Below are positions 29,607 through 38,366 of a stretch of DNA of 64,000 nt, piece by piece. The notes beneath the pieces are model-generated. The model was not told where the DNA came from. It did no database searches and worked only from the letters and a program-made list of their open reading frames with translations. Positions within the stretch are counted from its first letter, which is position 1; each line of letters starts with the position of its first letter. A program made the position numbers and the translations under genes. Source of the DNA: Propioniciclava tarda (GTDB lineage Bacteria; Actinomycetota; Actinomycetes; Propionibacteriales; Propionibacteriaceae); the NCBI RefSeq assembly GCF_900182665.1, contig NZ_FXTL01000003.1, forward strand, positions 146,481-210,480, read 5' to 3'.

Positions 29607-31143
29607 GGCTCGCGCGGGCGTGGTCGATCGCGCTGGTCGGCATGGAGGCGACACTGGTCGAAGTCGAGGTGTCGATCGGTGGCGGCCTGCCCAACACGAT
29701 GATCGTCGGGCTGGGTGACACGGCCGTGAAGGAAGCGAGCCAGCGGTGTCGGTCCGCGGTCGCAGCGGCCGGTTTCGCCTGGCCGCCGTCGTCGGTCACC
29801 GTCAACCTCACCCCCGCGGACATGCCCAAGAGCGGATCGCATTACGACCTGCCCCTGGTGGCGGCCACGATGGCCGCGTCCGGTGTGGTGCCCCGGCGCG
29901 CGCTGGAGGCGACGCTGTTCCTGGGCGAGCTGGGTCTGGACGGGCGGGTGCGATCGGTCCGCGGGGTGCTGCCGGCGGTGCTGGGCGCGAGCCGGTCCGG
30001 GTTCGAGCGGGCGGTGGTGCCGCTGGGCCAGATCCGTGAGGCGCAGCTCGTCGAGGGCATCGGCGTGGTGGGTGTGGAGTCGCTGGGGCACCTCGTGGCG
30101 GTTCTGACGGGCGAGCCCTATGACGTGGACGTGGTCGATCCTGCCGCTGGCAGTGACGAGGTGGCGGGGAGCAAAGACCTGGCCGACGTCGTCGGTCAGC
30201 CCGAGGCGCGGTGGGCGCTCGAGGTCGCTGCGGCAGGGGGCCATCACCTGTCGATGGTCGGCCCTCCTGGGGTGGGCAAGACGCTGCTGGCCGAGCGGCT
30301 GCCGGGCATCCTTCCCGATCTGGCCGTGGACGAGGCTCTCGAAGTGTCGGCGATCCACTCGATGCTGGGTGCGTCCCTCGAGGGCGGACTCATTCGGCGG
30401 CCCCCCTATGCCGACCCCACCACTCGGCGTCCCTCCCCGCGCTGGTGGGCGGGGGTCCGCACCTGGCACGTCCGGGAGCGGTGTCGAGGGCCCACCGAGG
30501 CGTCCTGTTCCTGGATGAGGCGTCAGAGTTCTCGCCGGCGGCCCTGGAGGCGCTGCGGACGCCGTTGGAGAAGGGGGTGATCGTGCTGGCGCGGTCCCAG
30601 GGGGCAGCCGCGTACCCCGCCCGGTTCCAGCTGGTGTTGGCCTCCAACCCGTGCCCGTGTGGCTGGTACAACGTGGCGGGATTCGCGTCCCGGTGCCGGT
30701 GCCAGCCGTACGCGATCAAGCGGTACTCGAGCCGACTCTCCGGGCCGATCATCGATCGGATCGACATCCAGCTGCGGCTGCAGCCCTTGAGCAAGTCTCA
30801 CCTGCGGGGCAACCACCCCACCGAAGAGACCTCTGCCGTCGTGGCGCAGCGAGTGCTGGAGGCCAGGTCGCGGCAGCGACACCGCCTCGACCGGCACGGG
30901 TTCTCGCGCAACGCGGAGGTCCCCGGCTCTCTGCTTCATCGGGACCTGCCCAACCCGACCGGTGTGGAGGACGTCGACGCCGCCGTTCGGCGGGGCGTGC
31001 TCAGTTCGAGAGGCGTCGACAAGGTGCTCCGGCTGGCCTGGACGATCGCCGATCTCATGGGGCACGGGGTTCCCGATCGGGGCGACGTACACACCGCGCT
31101 GGCCATGAGACAGGGCGAGACCGAGGAGGTGAACTGTGCCTGA
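29603..31143 (+). pseudogene. comM: comM, Mg-chelatase-like AAA+ helicase, broken by a one-base deletion
   Basis: ComM branch-migrates recombination intermediates during natural transformation. From GTG 29603 (RLARAWSIALVGMEATLVEV) one frame covers the N-terminal Lon-like domain and Walker A VGPPGVGKT up to GLIRRPP. At the run of six C (30401-30406) the frame is lost; adding one C restores LCRPHHSASLPALVGGG, GVLFLDEASEFSPAALEAL (Walker B) and the rest to 31143. The unshifted frame stops at 30580. So the gene is otherwise complete, about 510 residues, with a single -1 shift in a homopolymer. Sequencing error, phase variation or a young pseudogene are all possible. Confidence 0.85.
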
Positions 31144-32383
31144 CGAAGAGCGAGAGGCACGCAGGGCTCTCGCCTGCGTGGTGGAGGCGGGTGAGCCGCG
31201 GCTGGCGTCCGCGCTGGGCAAGGCGGAGCCGCAGGTGATCTGGGAGCGCGTCGCGGCCATGGCGGGCAGACGGCTGGAGGATGGGAGCCACGACCCTTGG
31301 GTGCGCCGGGCGTCCGCGATCGATCTGGACGCGGTCCGTGCAGGTGAGGTGGCCCATGGGCTGCGGTTCATCATCCCTGGCGACGACGAGTGGCCGGCTG
31401 GTCTGTCCGCTCTCGAGGGGTGCCCCGCGGTTCAGGGCATCGCAGGGGCGCCGATCGGTCTGTGGGTGCGTGGTCCCCGTCCACTGGCGGCGTTGTCGGA
31501 GGTGTCGGTGTCCATCGTGGGGTCGCGGGCTGCGACGTCCTACGGGGAGCGGGTCGCGTCCTCGCTGGCGGGAGGGCTCGCCGAAGCCGGCGTCTGCGTG
31601 ATCTCCGGTGGCGCGTACGGCATCGATGCCGCCGCGCACCGGGGCGCACTGGGGGAGAAGGGGACGACGGTCGCGATGCTGGCCTGCGGGCTCGATGATC
31701 CGTATCCGAAGCTCAACGTGGGACTCCTGGAGTCGGTGGCGCGGGCGGGGGCGTTGGTGTCCGAGTACCCGCCCGGAGCACATCCCACGAGACCCCGGTT
31801 CCTAGCCCGCAATCGCCTGATCGCGGCTCTATCCCAGGGCACGGTGCTCGTCGAGGCCGCCGCCAGGAGCGGCGCCCGCAACACCGTGAGCTGGGCGACC
31901 GGGTGCGGTCGCCCCGTGATGGCCGTGCCGGGGCCCATCGGCAATGCGACGTCCTACACGCCCCATCGGCTGATCCGGGAGGGCGAGGCGGTGCTGGTCA
32001 GCAGCGTCGACGAGGTGCGGGAGCTGATCGCTCCGCTCGGAACGGTCGCGCTGGGGCGGCCTCGTGCCGGACGCCTCCTCGACACGCTGACCGACGATCA
32101 GCGGTCGGTCTACGAGGCCCTTCCTGCGCGCGGAGGACGCACCGTCGACGACCTCGCGATGCGCGCCGGCCTGCGGATGCCGCTGTGCCTAGCGGCCTTG
32201 TCGATCTTGGGCGACGCCGGGCTGGCGACCTGCCGCTCGGACGGCCGATGGCGGCTCGGATCGGTCTCCGACCAGCCGGTCTTGATCCCCGACGTAGCGA
32301 CCCCGCCGGCCCTGCAGCCCGGGAGTCGTCCAACCGAACCGACGATGCCGCGCTCGGTCGCGCCGAAGGAGTCACAGCGATGA
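31136..32383 (+). CDS. dprA: DNA-processing protein DprA
   Basis: 415 residues. DprA loads RecA on incoming single-stranded DNA. The Rossmann core has VSIVGSRAATSYG, ISGGAYGIDAAAHRGAL, FLARNRLIAALS and VLVEAAARSGA; a C-terminal winged helix (DDQRSVYEALPARGGRTVDD to about residue 380) is followed by a Pro/Ser tail. GTG 31136 follows GAGGAGG and overlaps the comM end by eight bases. Its stop overlaps the surface-protein gene (ATGA). Confidence 0.94.
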   Translation: MPDEEREARRALACVVEAGEPRLASALGKAEPQVIWERVAAMAGRRLEDGSHDPWVRRASAIDLDAVRAGEVAHGLRFIIPGDDEWPAGLSALEGCPAVQGIAGAPIGLWVRGPRPLAALSEVSVSIVGSRAATSYGERVASSLAGGLAEAGVCVISGGAYGIDAAAHRGALGEKGTTVAMLACGLDDPYPKLNVGLLESVARAGALVSEYPPGAHPTRPRFLARNRLIAALSQGTVLVEAAARSGARNTVSWATGCGRPVMAVPGPIGNATSYTPHRLIREGEAVLVSSVDEVRELIAPLGTVALGRPRAGRLLDTLTDDQRSVYEALPARGGRTVDDLAMRAGLRMPLCLAALSILGDAGLATCRSDGRWRLGSVSDQPVLIPDVATPPALQPGSRPTEPTMPRSVAPKESQR

Positions 32384-35004
32384 GTACGTTCCGACCCAGG
32401 CCCCGACTCACGCTTCGTCACGCGGTGGTCTTCGTCGCACTCGTGCTGGTCTGGCAGCTGACCGGGGCGCTGGGCGCCCTCGCCTTGGTCGTGCCCTATG
32501 GCTACTCCGGCTACAACAGCATCGGCATCTCCGACACTCCGGCCGGCCAGGACCAGTCGTCCGCCACCCACATGGGCACCTTCTTCGGCCGCGTCGCGTC
32601 GAACGGGGGAGCTGGGACGGGCGCCGACCGCGTGGTGTGCATCAACGCCGACCGCAGCACTCCGACCTATCTCGATGCTCACAAGGACGTGTCGACCAAC
32701 AGCCAGCTCGGCTACCTCGTCAACAGGTACGTCAACGTGGGAGACGACCGCACCCTCTGGACGCCAGGGGGAGCGGTCAACAGGAACCACCTGTCCTACC
32801 CGGCCGGAGGCGCCGCAGCGCTGCAAGCGGGGGCGCTGCAGTACATCCTTCGAAACGCCCTCGATTCGTCCGCGACCTGGACGGGGATCAAGGCCACGTT
32901 CGCACGCGGGAACCCCATGGCGTACAACGCGATGGTCGACCAGGCTGCCCAGCTGTCCGCAGAGGCGATCAGCATGACCTCACTCTCGGCGGGCCCGGCC
33001 GTGGCGGACGTCAACGCGAAGCACTCGGGCGGCACCGTGACCGGCATCGGCGTCCGCACAGGAACGGGTGACTTCCTGGCGGGCCAGACCTACACCGCCA
33101 AGCTGGTGGCCACGCCCGAGGGGTCTGCCACGTTCCACGGCGGCAAGACGACCCTCACCGGTACGACATCCGCGACGCCCATCCCCCTGGCGTGGGCGGT
33201 GACCGACCTGGCCGTCGGGACCAACGTGACGTTCGAGATCACCTATACGGGGCCCCTGATCGGTTCGCACTCGTACAAGGTCTACTCGTCGAACGTGGCT
33301 GGTCAGCAGGACATGGTGTCGGCCGGCGCTTTCGCCCCCTCCAGGCTGTCGGCGCAGGCGCAGGCGACCGTCGCACCAGTCGTTCTTACCCCCACGGTGG
33401 ACTCCAAGGCCGCCGTCCGTGTCGACCTCCCAGGGGCCGCCTTGAGCGACACCGTGACCGTTGCGGGGCTGGAGCTCCTGGCTGGTCATGAGGTGGCCGT
33501 GGTCAACACGATGTACGGGCCGTTCGCGAGTCGTCCGCCCGCCGGCGGGCCAGTCCCGGACGGGGCGCCGGTGTTCGCGCGGCTGACCAAGACCGTCGTG
33601 CCCGAGGCGTCCGGTGCCGGCACGGTGACGTTCACGAGCCCGGAGGTGACCGCCAAGGGCGGCTACTACGTCTTCGTGGAGTCGGTTCCCGAGCAGCGGG
33701 TCGCCGGCTTCCTCGTGAACGGCGTGGTGGGGTCGTTTGGTCGGGACGCCGAGACCACCCTCGTCCGGGACGCCGAGGTCACGACCACCGTGTCGCGGCA
33801 GGACGCTGTTCTTGGACAGTCGGTCGCCGACGCCGTTGTCGTGAAGAACGCCGATGGACTCTCAGGCAAAATCGTGGCTCGCCTGTACGGACCCTTCCCC
33901 GGACAGGTGACAGCGCCGCCCACGGATGCGGACTGGCGCAAGGTGGTCGCGGCGGGTCTCGCCCCGGTGACCTCCGAGACGCTGGCCTTCCACGGAAGCG
34001 GCACCTACACGACCAAAGCGGTCAAGCTCAGCTCACCCGGCTACTGGACCTGGCATGAGACGTTGATCGTGCAGGAGACCGGCAGGAAACTCGAGACCGC
34101 GTACGGGGTTCCAACCGAGACGACACTCGTGATGCGACCGGCGCTGGCGACGAAGGCCAGCGCGCGGGTGGTGCTCATCCGCGGCGCCGCCGTCACCGAC
34201 GAGGTCATGGTGACCGGGCTCGGCGAGCAGACCGGGCACGTCGTGGCCAAGCTCTATGGCCCCTTTCCCGAGAGCCGACCAGCAAGCACTGTCCAACCGA
34301 CTGACACGGAGTGGCGCGACGCCATCAAGGCCGGACTAGCGCCCGTCTTCGTCACGTCGCTGGACGCCGTGGGTGACGGCACCGTGACGACAGCGGGGTT
34401 CGCGCCGCTGCTGCCGGGCGTCTACACGTGGTACGAGTCCATGACGGTCGAGGGATCATCTGAGGAGTTCGAGACCCCACTCGGTGTCAGCTCCGAGACC
34501 TTCAGCGCCATTGAGCCGCGCCTCACGACCGTGGCGAAGGCGACCACGACGATGGTCGGCGGCCACCTCTCGGACACCATCGTGCTGTCGGGCACCGGTG
34601 GACAGCCCGGGACCATTCTGGGCGAGCTCCTGCACGCGGAGGGCGTTGACTGCACCCGCGTCGACTGGGCGACGGCGACCCGCCAGCGGATCAAGAGCAT
34701 CACGACGTCAGGGGACGGAACGTTCCAGACCGAGTCGTTCACCGCCGATCGAGCCGGCTGCTGGACCTTCGTCGAGACCTGGACCGCAGACGTCGACCCG
34801 GCTGTCACGGTCGCCACGTCGCCGGGGGAGCCGTCCGAAACGGTGCGGATCTCCCCCAAGCCGAGCGCCGAGGGCGCGGGTGCCGCCACCGGCTGGTCGC
34901 CCGACGCGCCGAACGAGGTGCTCGTCGGGGTCGGCGCGGCCGCGGGCACCGTCGGGGTGGCCCTCCTCCTGGCTCCCAGCTTCCACTCCCGGCGGAAACC
35001 GTGA
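32380..35004 (+). CDS. Large repeat-containing surface protein, membrane-anchored
   Basis: 874 residues. An N-terminal signal/membrane segment (about 14-38) leads to a domain (to about 200) with CINADRSTPTYLDAHKDV and AALQAGALQYILRNAL, like the start of actinobacterial thioester-type surface proteins, though no thioester motif is proved. Four related beta-rich repeats of about 125 residues begin near 334, 462, 588 and 714; shared features are an S/TDxVxVxG strand, LYGPF, GDGT and PGxYTWxE. The C-terminus is a membrane helix (VLVGVGAAAGTVGVALLLA) with basic SRRKP; no LPxTG is seen. It sits between dprA and a sortase with four-base overlaps, and GGACGC/GCGTCC is scarce in it. Confidence 0.8.
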   Translation: MSTFRPRPRLTLRHAVVFVALVLVWQLTGALGALALVVPYGYSGYNSIGISDTPAGQDQSSATHMGTFFGRVASNGGAGTGADRVVCINADRSTPTYLDAHKDVSTNSQLGYLVNRYVNVGDDRTLWTPGGAVNRNHLSYPAGGAAALQAGALQYILRNALDSSATWTGIKATFARGNPMAYNAMVDQAAQLSAEAISMTSLSAGPAVADVNAKHSGGTVTGIGVRTGTGDFLAGQTYTAKLVATPEGSATFHGGKTTLTGTTSATPIPLAWAVTDLAVGTNVTFEITYTGPLIGSHSYKVYSSNVAGQQDMVSAGAFAPSRLSAQAQATVAPVVLTPTVDSKAAVRVDLPGAALSDTVTVAGLELLAGHEVAVVNTMYGPFASRPPAGGPVPDGAPVFARLTKTVVPEASGAGTVTFTSPEVTAKGGYYVFVESVPEQRVAGFLVNGVVGSFGRDAETTLVRDAEVTTTVSRQDAVLGQSVADAVVVKNADGLSGKIVARLYGPFPGQVTAPPTDADWRKVVAAGLAPVTSETLAFHGSGTYTTKAVKLSSPGYWTWHETLIVQETGRKLETAYGVPTETTLVMRPALATKASARVVLIRGAAVTDEVMVTGLGEQTGHVVAKLYGPFPESRPASTVQPTDTEWRDAIKAGLAPVFVTSLDAVGDGTVTTAGFAPLLPGVYTWYESMTVEGSSEEFETPLGVSSETFSAIEPRLTTVAKATTTMVGGHLSDTIVLSGTGGQPGTILGELLHAEGVDCTRVDWATATRQRIKSITTSGDGTFQTESFTADRAGCWTFVETWTADVDPAVTVATSPGEPSETVRISPKPSAEGAGAATGWSPDAPNEVLVGVGAAAGTVGVALLLAPSFHSRRKP

Positions 35005-35846
35005 GGCGGGCACGTGGCCGGCGGGTGCTGGGTGCAGCCACCGGGCTCCAGTCTGCGGGACTCGGTCGAGCGGGGTGCCCTCCGCGACGGGCCGTGAGCG
35101 GCTGGCCGGTCCCGGGCCCGCCGAGGTGGGGACGGCTCATCCGGATGGCCGGCGTCGGACTGGTTCTGGCCGGTGCGGTGCTGGTCGGGCTGGGGCAGTG
35201 GTGGCTCAGGGTTCCCGGCATCGAGCCTCCCGCGCTGCCGTACGCCTTCGATCTGGACGCGTCCCAGTCCACGACGCCAACGACCGATGCCTCCCCGGCA
35301 TCGTCGTCGCCAGAGGACGGGGCCAACGCCGGCATTGTCCAACCGACGCCATCGGCCGCGCCGGAGCGGATGTCGGTGAGCATCCCGGCTCTAGCGCTCA
35401 AGGCGAGAATCGTGCCCGCGGACTCGTTCGAGCAGGTCGGCGCCCTGAGGTCCCTGTCGATCCCATCGGACGCCAGCGCGGCGGCCTGGTTCAGCGGCGG
35501 CGGGACCGTGGCCAACCTGGGCCGCGGTACGACGCTCGTCGCCGGCCACGTGGTCAACGACGGGCGGCGAGGGGCCTTCTTCTCGTTGTCCCTGGCCAAA
35601 CCCGGCATGCTCGTCTACACCACGGACGCGGACGGCCGACGACGCGAGTGGTCCGTCGCCGGGTCGCGCCAGACCCCCAAGGCCCCGTTTCCCGCCGACT
35701 TCTGGTCGGCCGAAGGCCCGGCGCGACTGGTCCTGGTGACGTGCGGTGGCCGAGTTCTCCCGGACGGTCATTTCGAGGACAACATCATCGTGACCGCGGT
35801 GCCGACCGGACGACTCGAACCGGGCGCCGCAACCGGGGGGGCCTAG
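35001..35846 (+). CDS. Class F sortase
   Basis: 281 residues from GTG 35001. A basic start and a membrane segment (MAGVGLVLAGAVLVGLGQWW) precede a Ser/Thr/Pro linker and the sortase beta-barrel (VSIPALALKARIVPADSFEQ). The catalytic His183 lies in LVAGHVVNDG and Cys248 in LVLVTCGG. The usual Arg after the cysteine, in the family's YRDN-type strand, is replaced: the sequence reads HFEDNIIVTAV. Sortases cleave and transfer surface proteins; the neighbour at 32380 is the obvious candidate partner, although it has no classic sorting signal. Confidence 0.85.
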   Translation: MRRARGRRVLGAATGLQSAGLGRAGCPPRRAVSGWPVPGPPRWGRLIRMAGVGLVLAGAVLVGLGQWWLRVPGIEPPALPYAFDLDASQSTTPTTDASPASSSPEDGANAGIVQPTPSAAPERMSVSIPALALKARIVPADSFEQVGALRSLSIPSDASAAAWFSGGGTVANLGRGTTLVAGHVVNDGRRGAFFSLSLAKPGMLVYTTDADGRRREWSVAGSRQTPKAPFPADFWSAEGPARLVLVTCGGRVLPDGHFEDNIIVTAVPTGRLEPGAATGGA

Positions 35847-36066
35847 TGGACGCCGCAGCCGGGCTGTCGTCGCGCAGACTGGTCTCCTGCCGGCGGCGCG
35901 CCCCGCCCGCGGTCAGTACATCCGCGCGCAGGGATGGCTCTTCGGGCGACTCCACCCGGCTCATCCGCCGGCGATGCGTTGCTCAGCGAGGCGCGTCGGG
36001 TGGCGGGGGCCGATGCAAGCCACCACTGTCGCCAGGCGTACCGGGGCTTCGGCCAAAGAGCAGGCC
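35847..36066. other. Intergenic region between convergent operons
   Basis: 220 bases with no supportable gene and no clear terminator hairpin. It separates the sortase stop from the end of the minus-strand nucleotidyltransferase gene. Confidence 0.4.
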
Positions 36067-36990
36067 TCAGTGTTCGAACTCCGCTGCCTCTTCGTTCGTG
36101 TAGAAGGTGACCTCTTCGGGCCCCGGCAACCGGTCGTCGGGAAGGGCGAGCAGGCGCTGTCGCCGCGCCTCCCGGTTGGTCGTGGCCAGCGCTTCGAGGG
36201 CGCGGAGGCGTCCAGGGACGTCGTTGTCGCGGAGCAGCGCCAAGCCCTCTTCATAGACCGCGGCGCTGCCATAGATCAGCTCCGCTTCGTCGAAGACCTT
36301 GCAGGCGACCATCGTGGTGAAGCTGTCGAAGGACGCCTGATCGGCGAGGCGAGCCATCGGCTTGATCACGTAGTCGACCTCTTCCCGAAACGCCGGGTTC
36401 CGCAGGTAGAGCCACTTGCGACCGAGCAAGGCCTCGTCCAGCACGGGCATCAGGGCCGCGGCGTCGGCGTCCCGAACGAGCACGATGATGTCGAGGTCGG
36501 AGCCCTCCACGACCGACTGCGTGCTGGTCTCCCGCCGCGCCACATCGTGCGACATCCCGTACACGATGTCCCCGGCGACCAGCGCGCAGAAGGCGTCCAG
36601 GTTCGCGCGTCCGGCTCGGACCAGTGGCCCGAACGCCTCCTGGACGATCCGGGTGGCGAGGCGGTGTTTGTTACGGCTGATCACGGTGATCCGAGCCTGC
36701 AGTCGTCGGGCCGCCTCGTCGACCGCGTCGGCATCGGACGCCAGCCCCACGATCGTGTAGGTCATGAACTCGCGCAGGATCGAGGGCGACAGGCGGGCGA
36801 AGCCCTCGATGGTGCGGTCGAGGCGGACGTAGCGGCGTCCCACGGTCTTCAGCAGCAATGCGTCAGCGGTCGTACACGCCTTCCACAACGCGAAGATCTC
36901 CCCGCCCACGGCCTCGTGCAGCTGAGCTCCGGTCAACGGACCCTGCTCAGCCAGGACCTTGAGCACGTCATCGATCGCCGCACCGGCCAC
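36067..36990 (-). CDS. Predicted nucleotidyltransferase with N-terminal winged-helix-like part
   Basis: 307 residues from GTG 36990, five bases after the glmM stop. Residues 1-75 look like a winged helix (DDVLKVLAEQGPLTGAQLHE, then VGRRYVRLDR). The centre holds a polymerase-beta-type nucleotidyltransferase motif: GMSHDVARRETSTQ then GSDLDIIVLV with Asp165 and Asp167, and a third carboxylate in EEVDYVIKP. The C-terminal part is helical. I do not recognise a characterised family; RNA or protein nucleotidylation, or a toxin-like role, are possible. Coupling to glmM gives no obvious metabolic link. Confidence 0.75.
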   Translation of the reverse strand: MAGAAIDDVLKVLAEQGPLTGAQLHEAVGGEIFALWKACTTADALLLKTVGRRYVRLDRTIEGFARLSPSILREFMTYTIVGLASDADAVDEAARRLQARITVISRNKHRLATRIVQEAFGPLVRAGRANLDAFCALVAGDIVYGMSHDVARRETSTQSVVEGSDLDIIVLVRDADAAALMPVLDEALLGRKWLYLRNPAFREEVDYVIKPMARLADQASFDSFTTMVACKVFDEAELIYGSAAVYEEGLALLRDNDVPGRLRALEALATTNREARRQRLLALPDDRLPGPEEVTFYTNEEAAEFEH

Positions 36991-36995
36991 GACCG

Positions 36996-38345
36996 TCAGC
37001 CGATCGCCGCGCGCACCACGTCCGCGATCTGCTCGGCGTAGCGGTCGGTGACGTCTTCGCTCGGCCCCTCCACCATGACTCGGCACATGTTCTGGGTGCC
37101 CGAGTAGCGCACCAGCACGCGTCCGCGTCCCTCGAGCTCCGACTCGACCCGGGCGATGGCGTCGGTGAGACCGGCGATGTCCTCGACGGGCGGCTTCGAC
37201 GTGACGTCGATGTTGATCAGCTTCTGCGGGAAAATCGCCATGACTGTTGCCAGCTCCGACAGCGGACGGCCCGACTTCAGCATCGTCGCCACCAGTTGCA
37301 GCGCGCTCAGGGTGCCGTCGCCCGTCGTGTGGTGCTTGAGGAAGATCATGTGGCCGGAATCCTCGCCACCGAGCACTCCGCCGAGCCGCTGCATGTCCTC
37401 CAGGACGTTGCGGTCGCCCACCCCGGACGCGTGGTGCACTATGTCGAACGTGCGGCAGGCCTCGCGCAGGCCCAGGTTGCTCATCACGGTCGTGACGAGG
37501 AGGTCTTTGACCAGCTTCCCCTCGAGCTGCAGCTGACGGGCGCAGATCATCAGCACCTGGTCGCCCCGGATCTCTTGGCCGCGCTCGTCCACCGCGATCA
37601 GTCGGTCGCCGTCGCCGTCGAACGCGAGCCCCACGACCGAGCCGGTGTCCAGCACGACCTGGCGCAGCCGCTCGGTGTGCTGGGAGCCGCAGTTGTCGTT
37701 GATGTTGTAGCCGTTCGGCTCGTCGTTGATGACGGTCACGTCGGCGCCCAGCTCGGCGAACACGGCCGGCGCCACCTTGTAGGTCGCACCGTGGCCCACA
37801 TCGAGCGCGATTTTCACGCCGTCGAGCGACAGCGATCGCGGGAACGTGTTCTTGAGGAAGACGACGTAGCGCCCCATGGCGTCCTCGAGCCGGTGCGCGC
37901 GGCCCATGTCGCGGGCATGCGGCACCATCGTCGACAGCTGCCCGCCCAGGATCAGCTCCTCGATGTGCGCCTCCTCCTCGTCCGACAGCTTGAAGCCGGA
38001 GCCGGAGAAGATCTTGATGCCGTTGTCCTGGAAGGGGTTGTGGGACGCCGACACGACGACTCCGGCGTCCGCGCGCATGCTTTCGGTGATGTAGGCGATG
38101 CCGGGCGTGGGCAGCACCCCGACCATCTCGACCGACCCACCCATCGAGGTGATGCCTGCTTCCAGCGCGCTTTCGATCATGTAGCCGGAGATGCGCGTGT
38201 CTTTGCCGACGACGACCCGGCCGTGCTTGCCCTCGTCCTTCAGGACCCTTGTGAGCGCCTGGCCGACGTCGAACGCCATCGTGGCGTTCATCGGGTACTG
38301 ATTGGCCTCGCCGCGGATTCCGTCCGTGCCGAAGAGCTTGCCCAT
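36996..38345 (-). CDS. glmM: Phosphoglucosamine mutase
   Basis: 449 residues. GlmM interconverts glucosamine-6-P and glucosamine-1-P for UDP-GlcNAc and peptidoglycan. KLFGTDGIRGEAN is the start, VVVSASHNPFQDNGIK holds the phosphoserine, GLAFDGDGDRLI the Mg site, GEDSGHMI the sugar loop and RYSGTQNMCRVM the phosphate loop. A strong AGGAGG lies before ATG 38345. It follows the GlmU-like gene by 21 bases on the same strand. Confidence 0.96.
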   Translation of the reverse strand: MGKLFGTDGIRGEANQYPMNATMAFDVGQALTRVLKDEGKHGRVVVGKDTRISGYMIESALEAGITSMGGSVEMVGVLPTPGIAYITESMRADAGVVVSASHNPFQDNGIKIFSGSGFKLSDEEEAHIEELILGGQLSTMVPHARDMGRAHRLEDAMGRYVVFLKNTFPRSLSLDGVKIALDVGHGATYKVAPAVFAELGADVTVINDEPNGYNINDNCGSQHTERLRQVVLDTGSVVGLAFDGDGDRLIAVDERGQEIRGDQVLMICARQLQLEGKLVKDLLVTTVMSNLGLREACRTFDIVHHASGVGDRNVLEDMQRLGGVLGGEDSGHMIFLKHHTTGDGTLSALQLVATMLKSGRPLSELATVMAIFPQKLINIDVTSKPPVEDIAGLTDAIARVESELEGRGRVLVRYSGTQNMCRVMVEGPSEDVTDRYAEQIADVVRAAIG

Positions 38346-38366
38346 CGCGCCTCCTGACTAGTGCGC

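Noticed and set aside
30380..30430. Programmed ribosomal frameshift in comM
   Set aside because: There is a C run but no stop codon or stimulatory structure at the site that would fit known cases; indel or sequence error is simpler. Kept as a possibility only.
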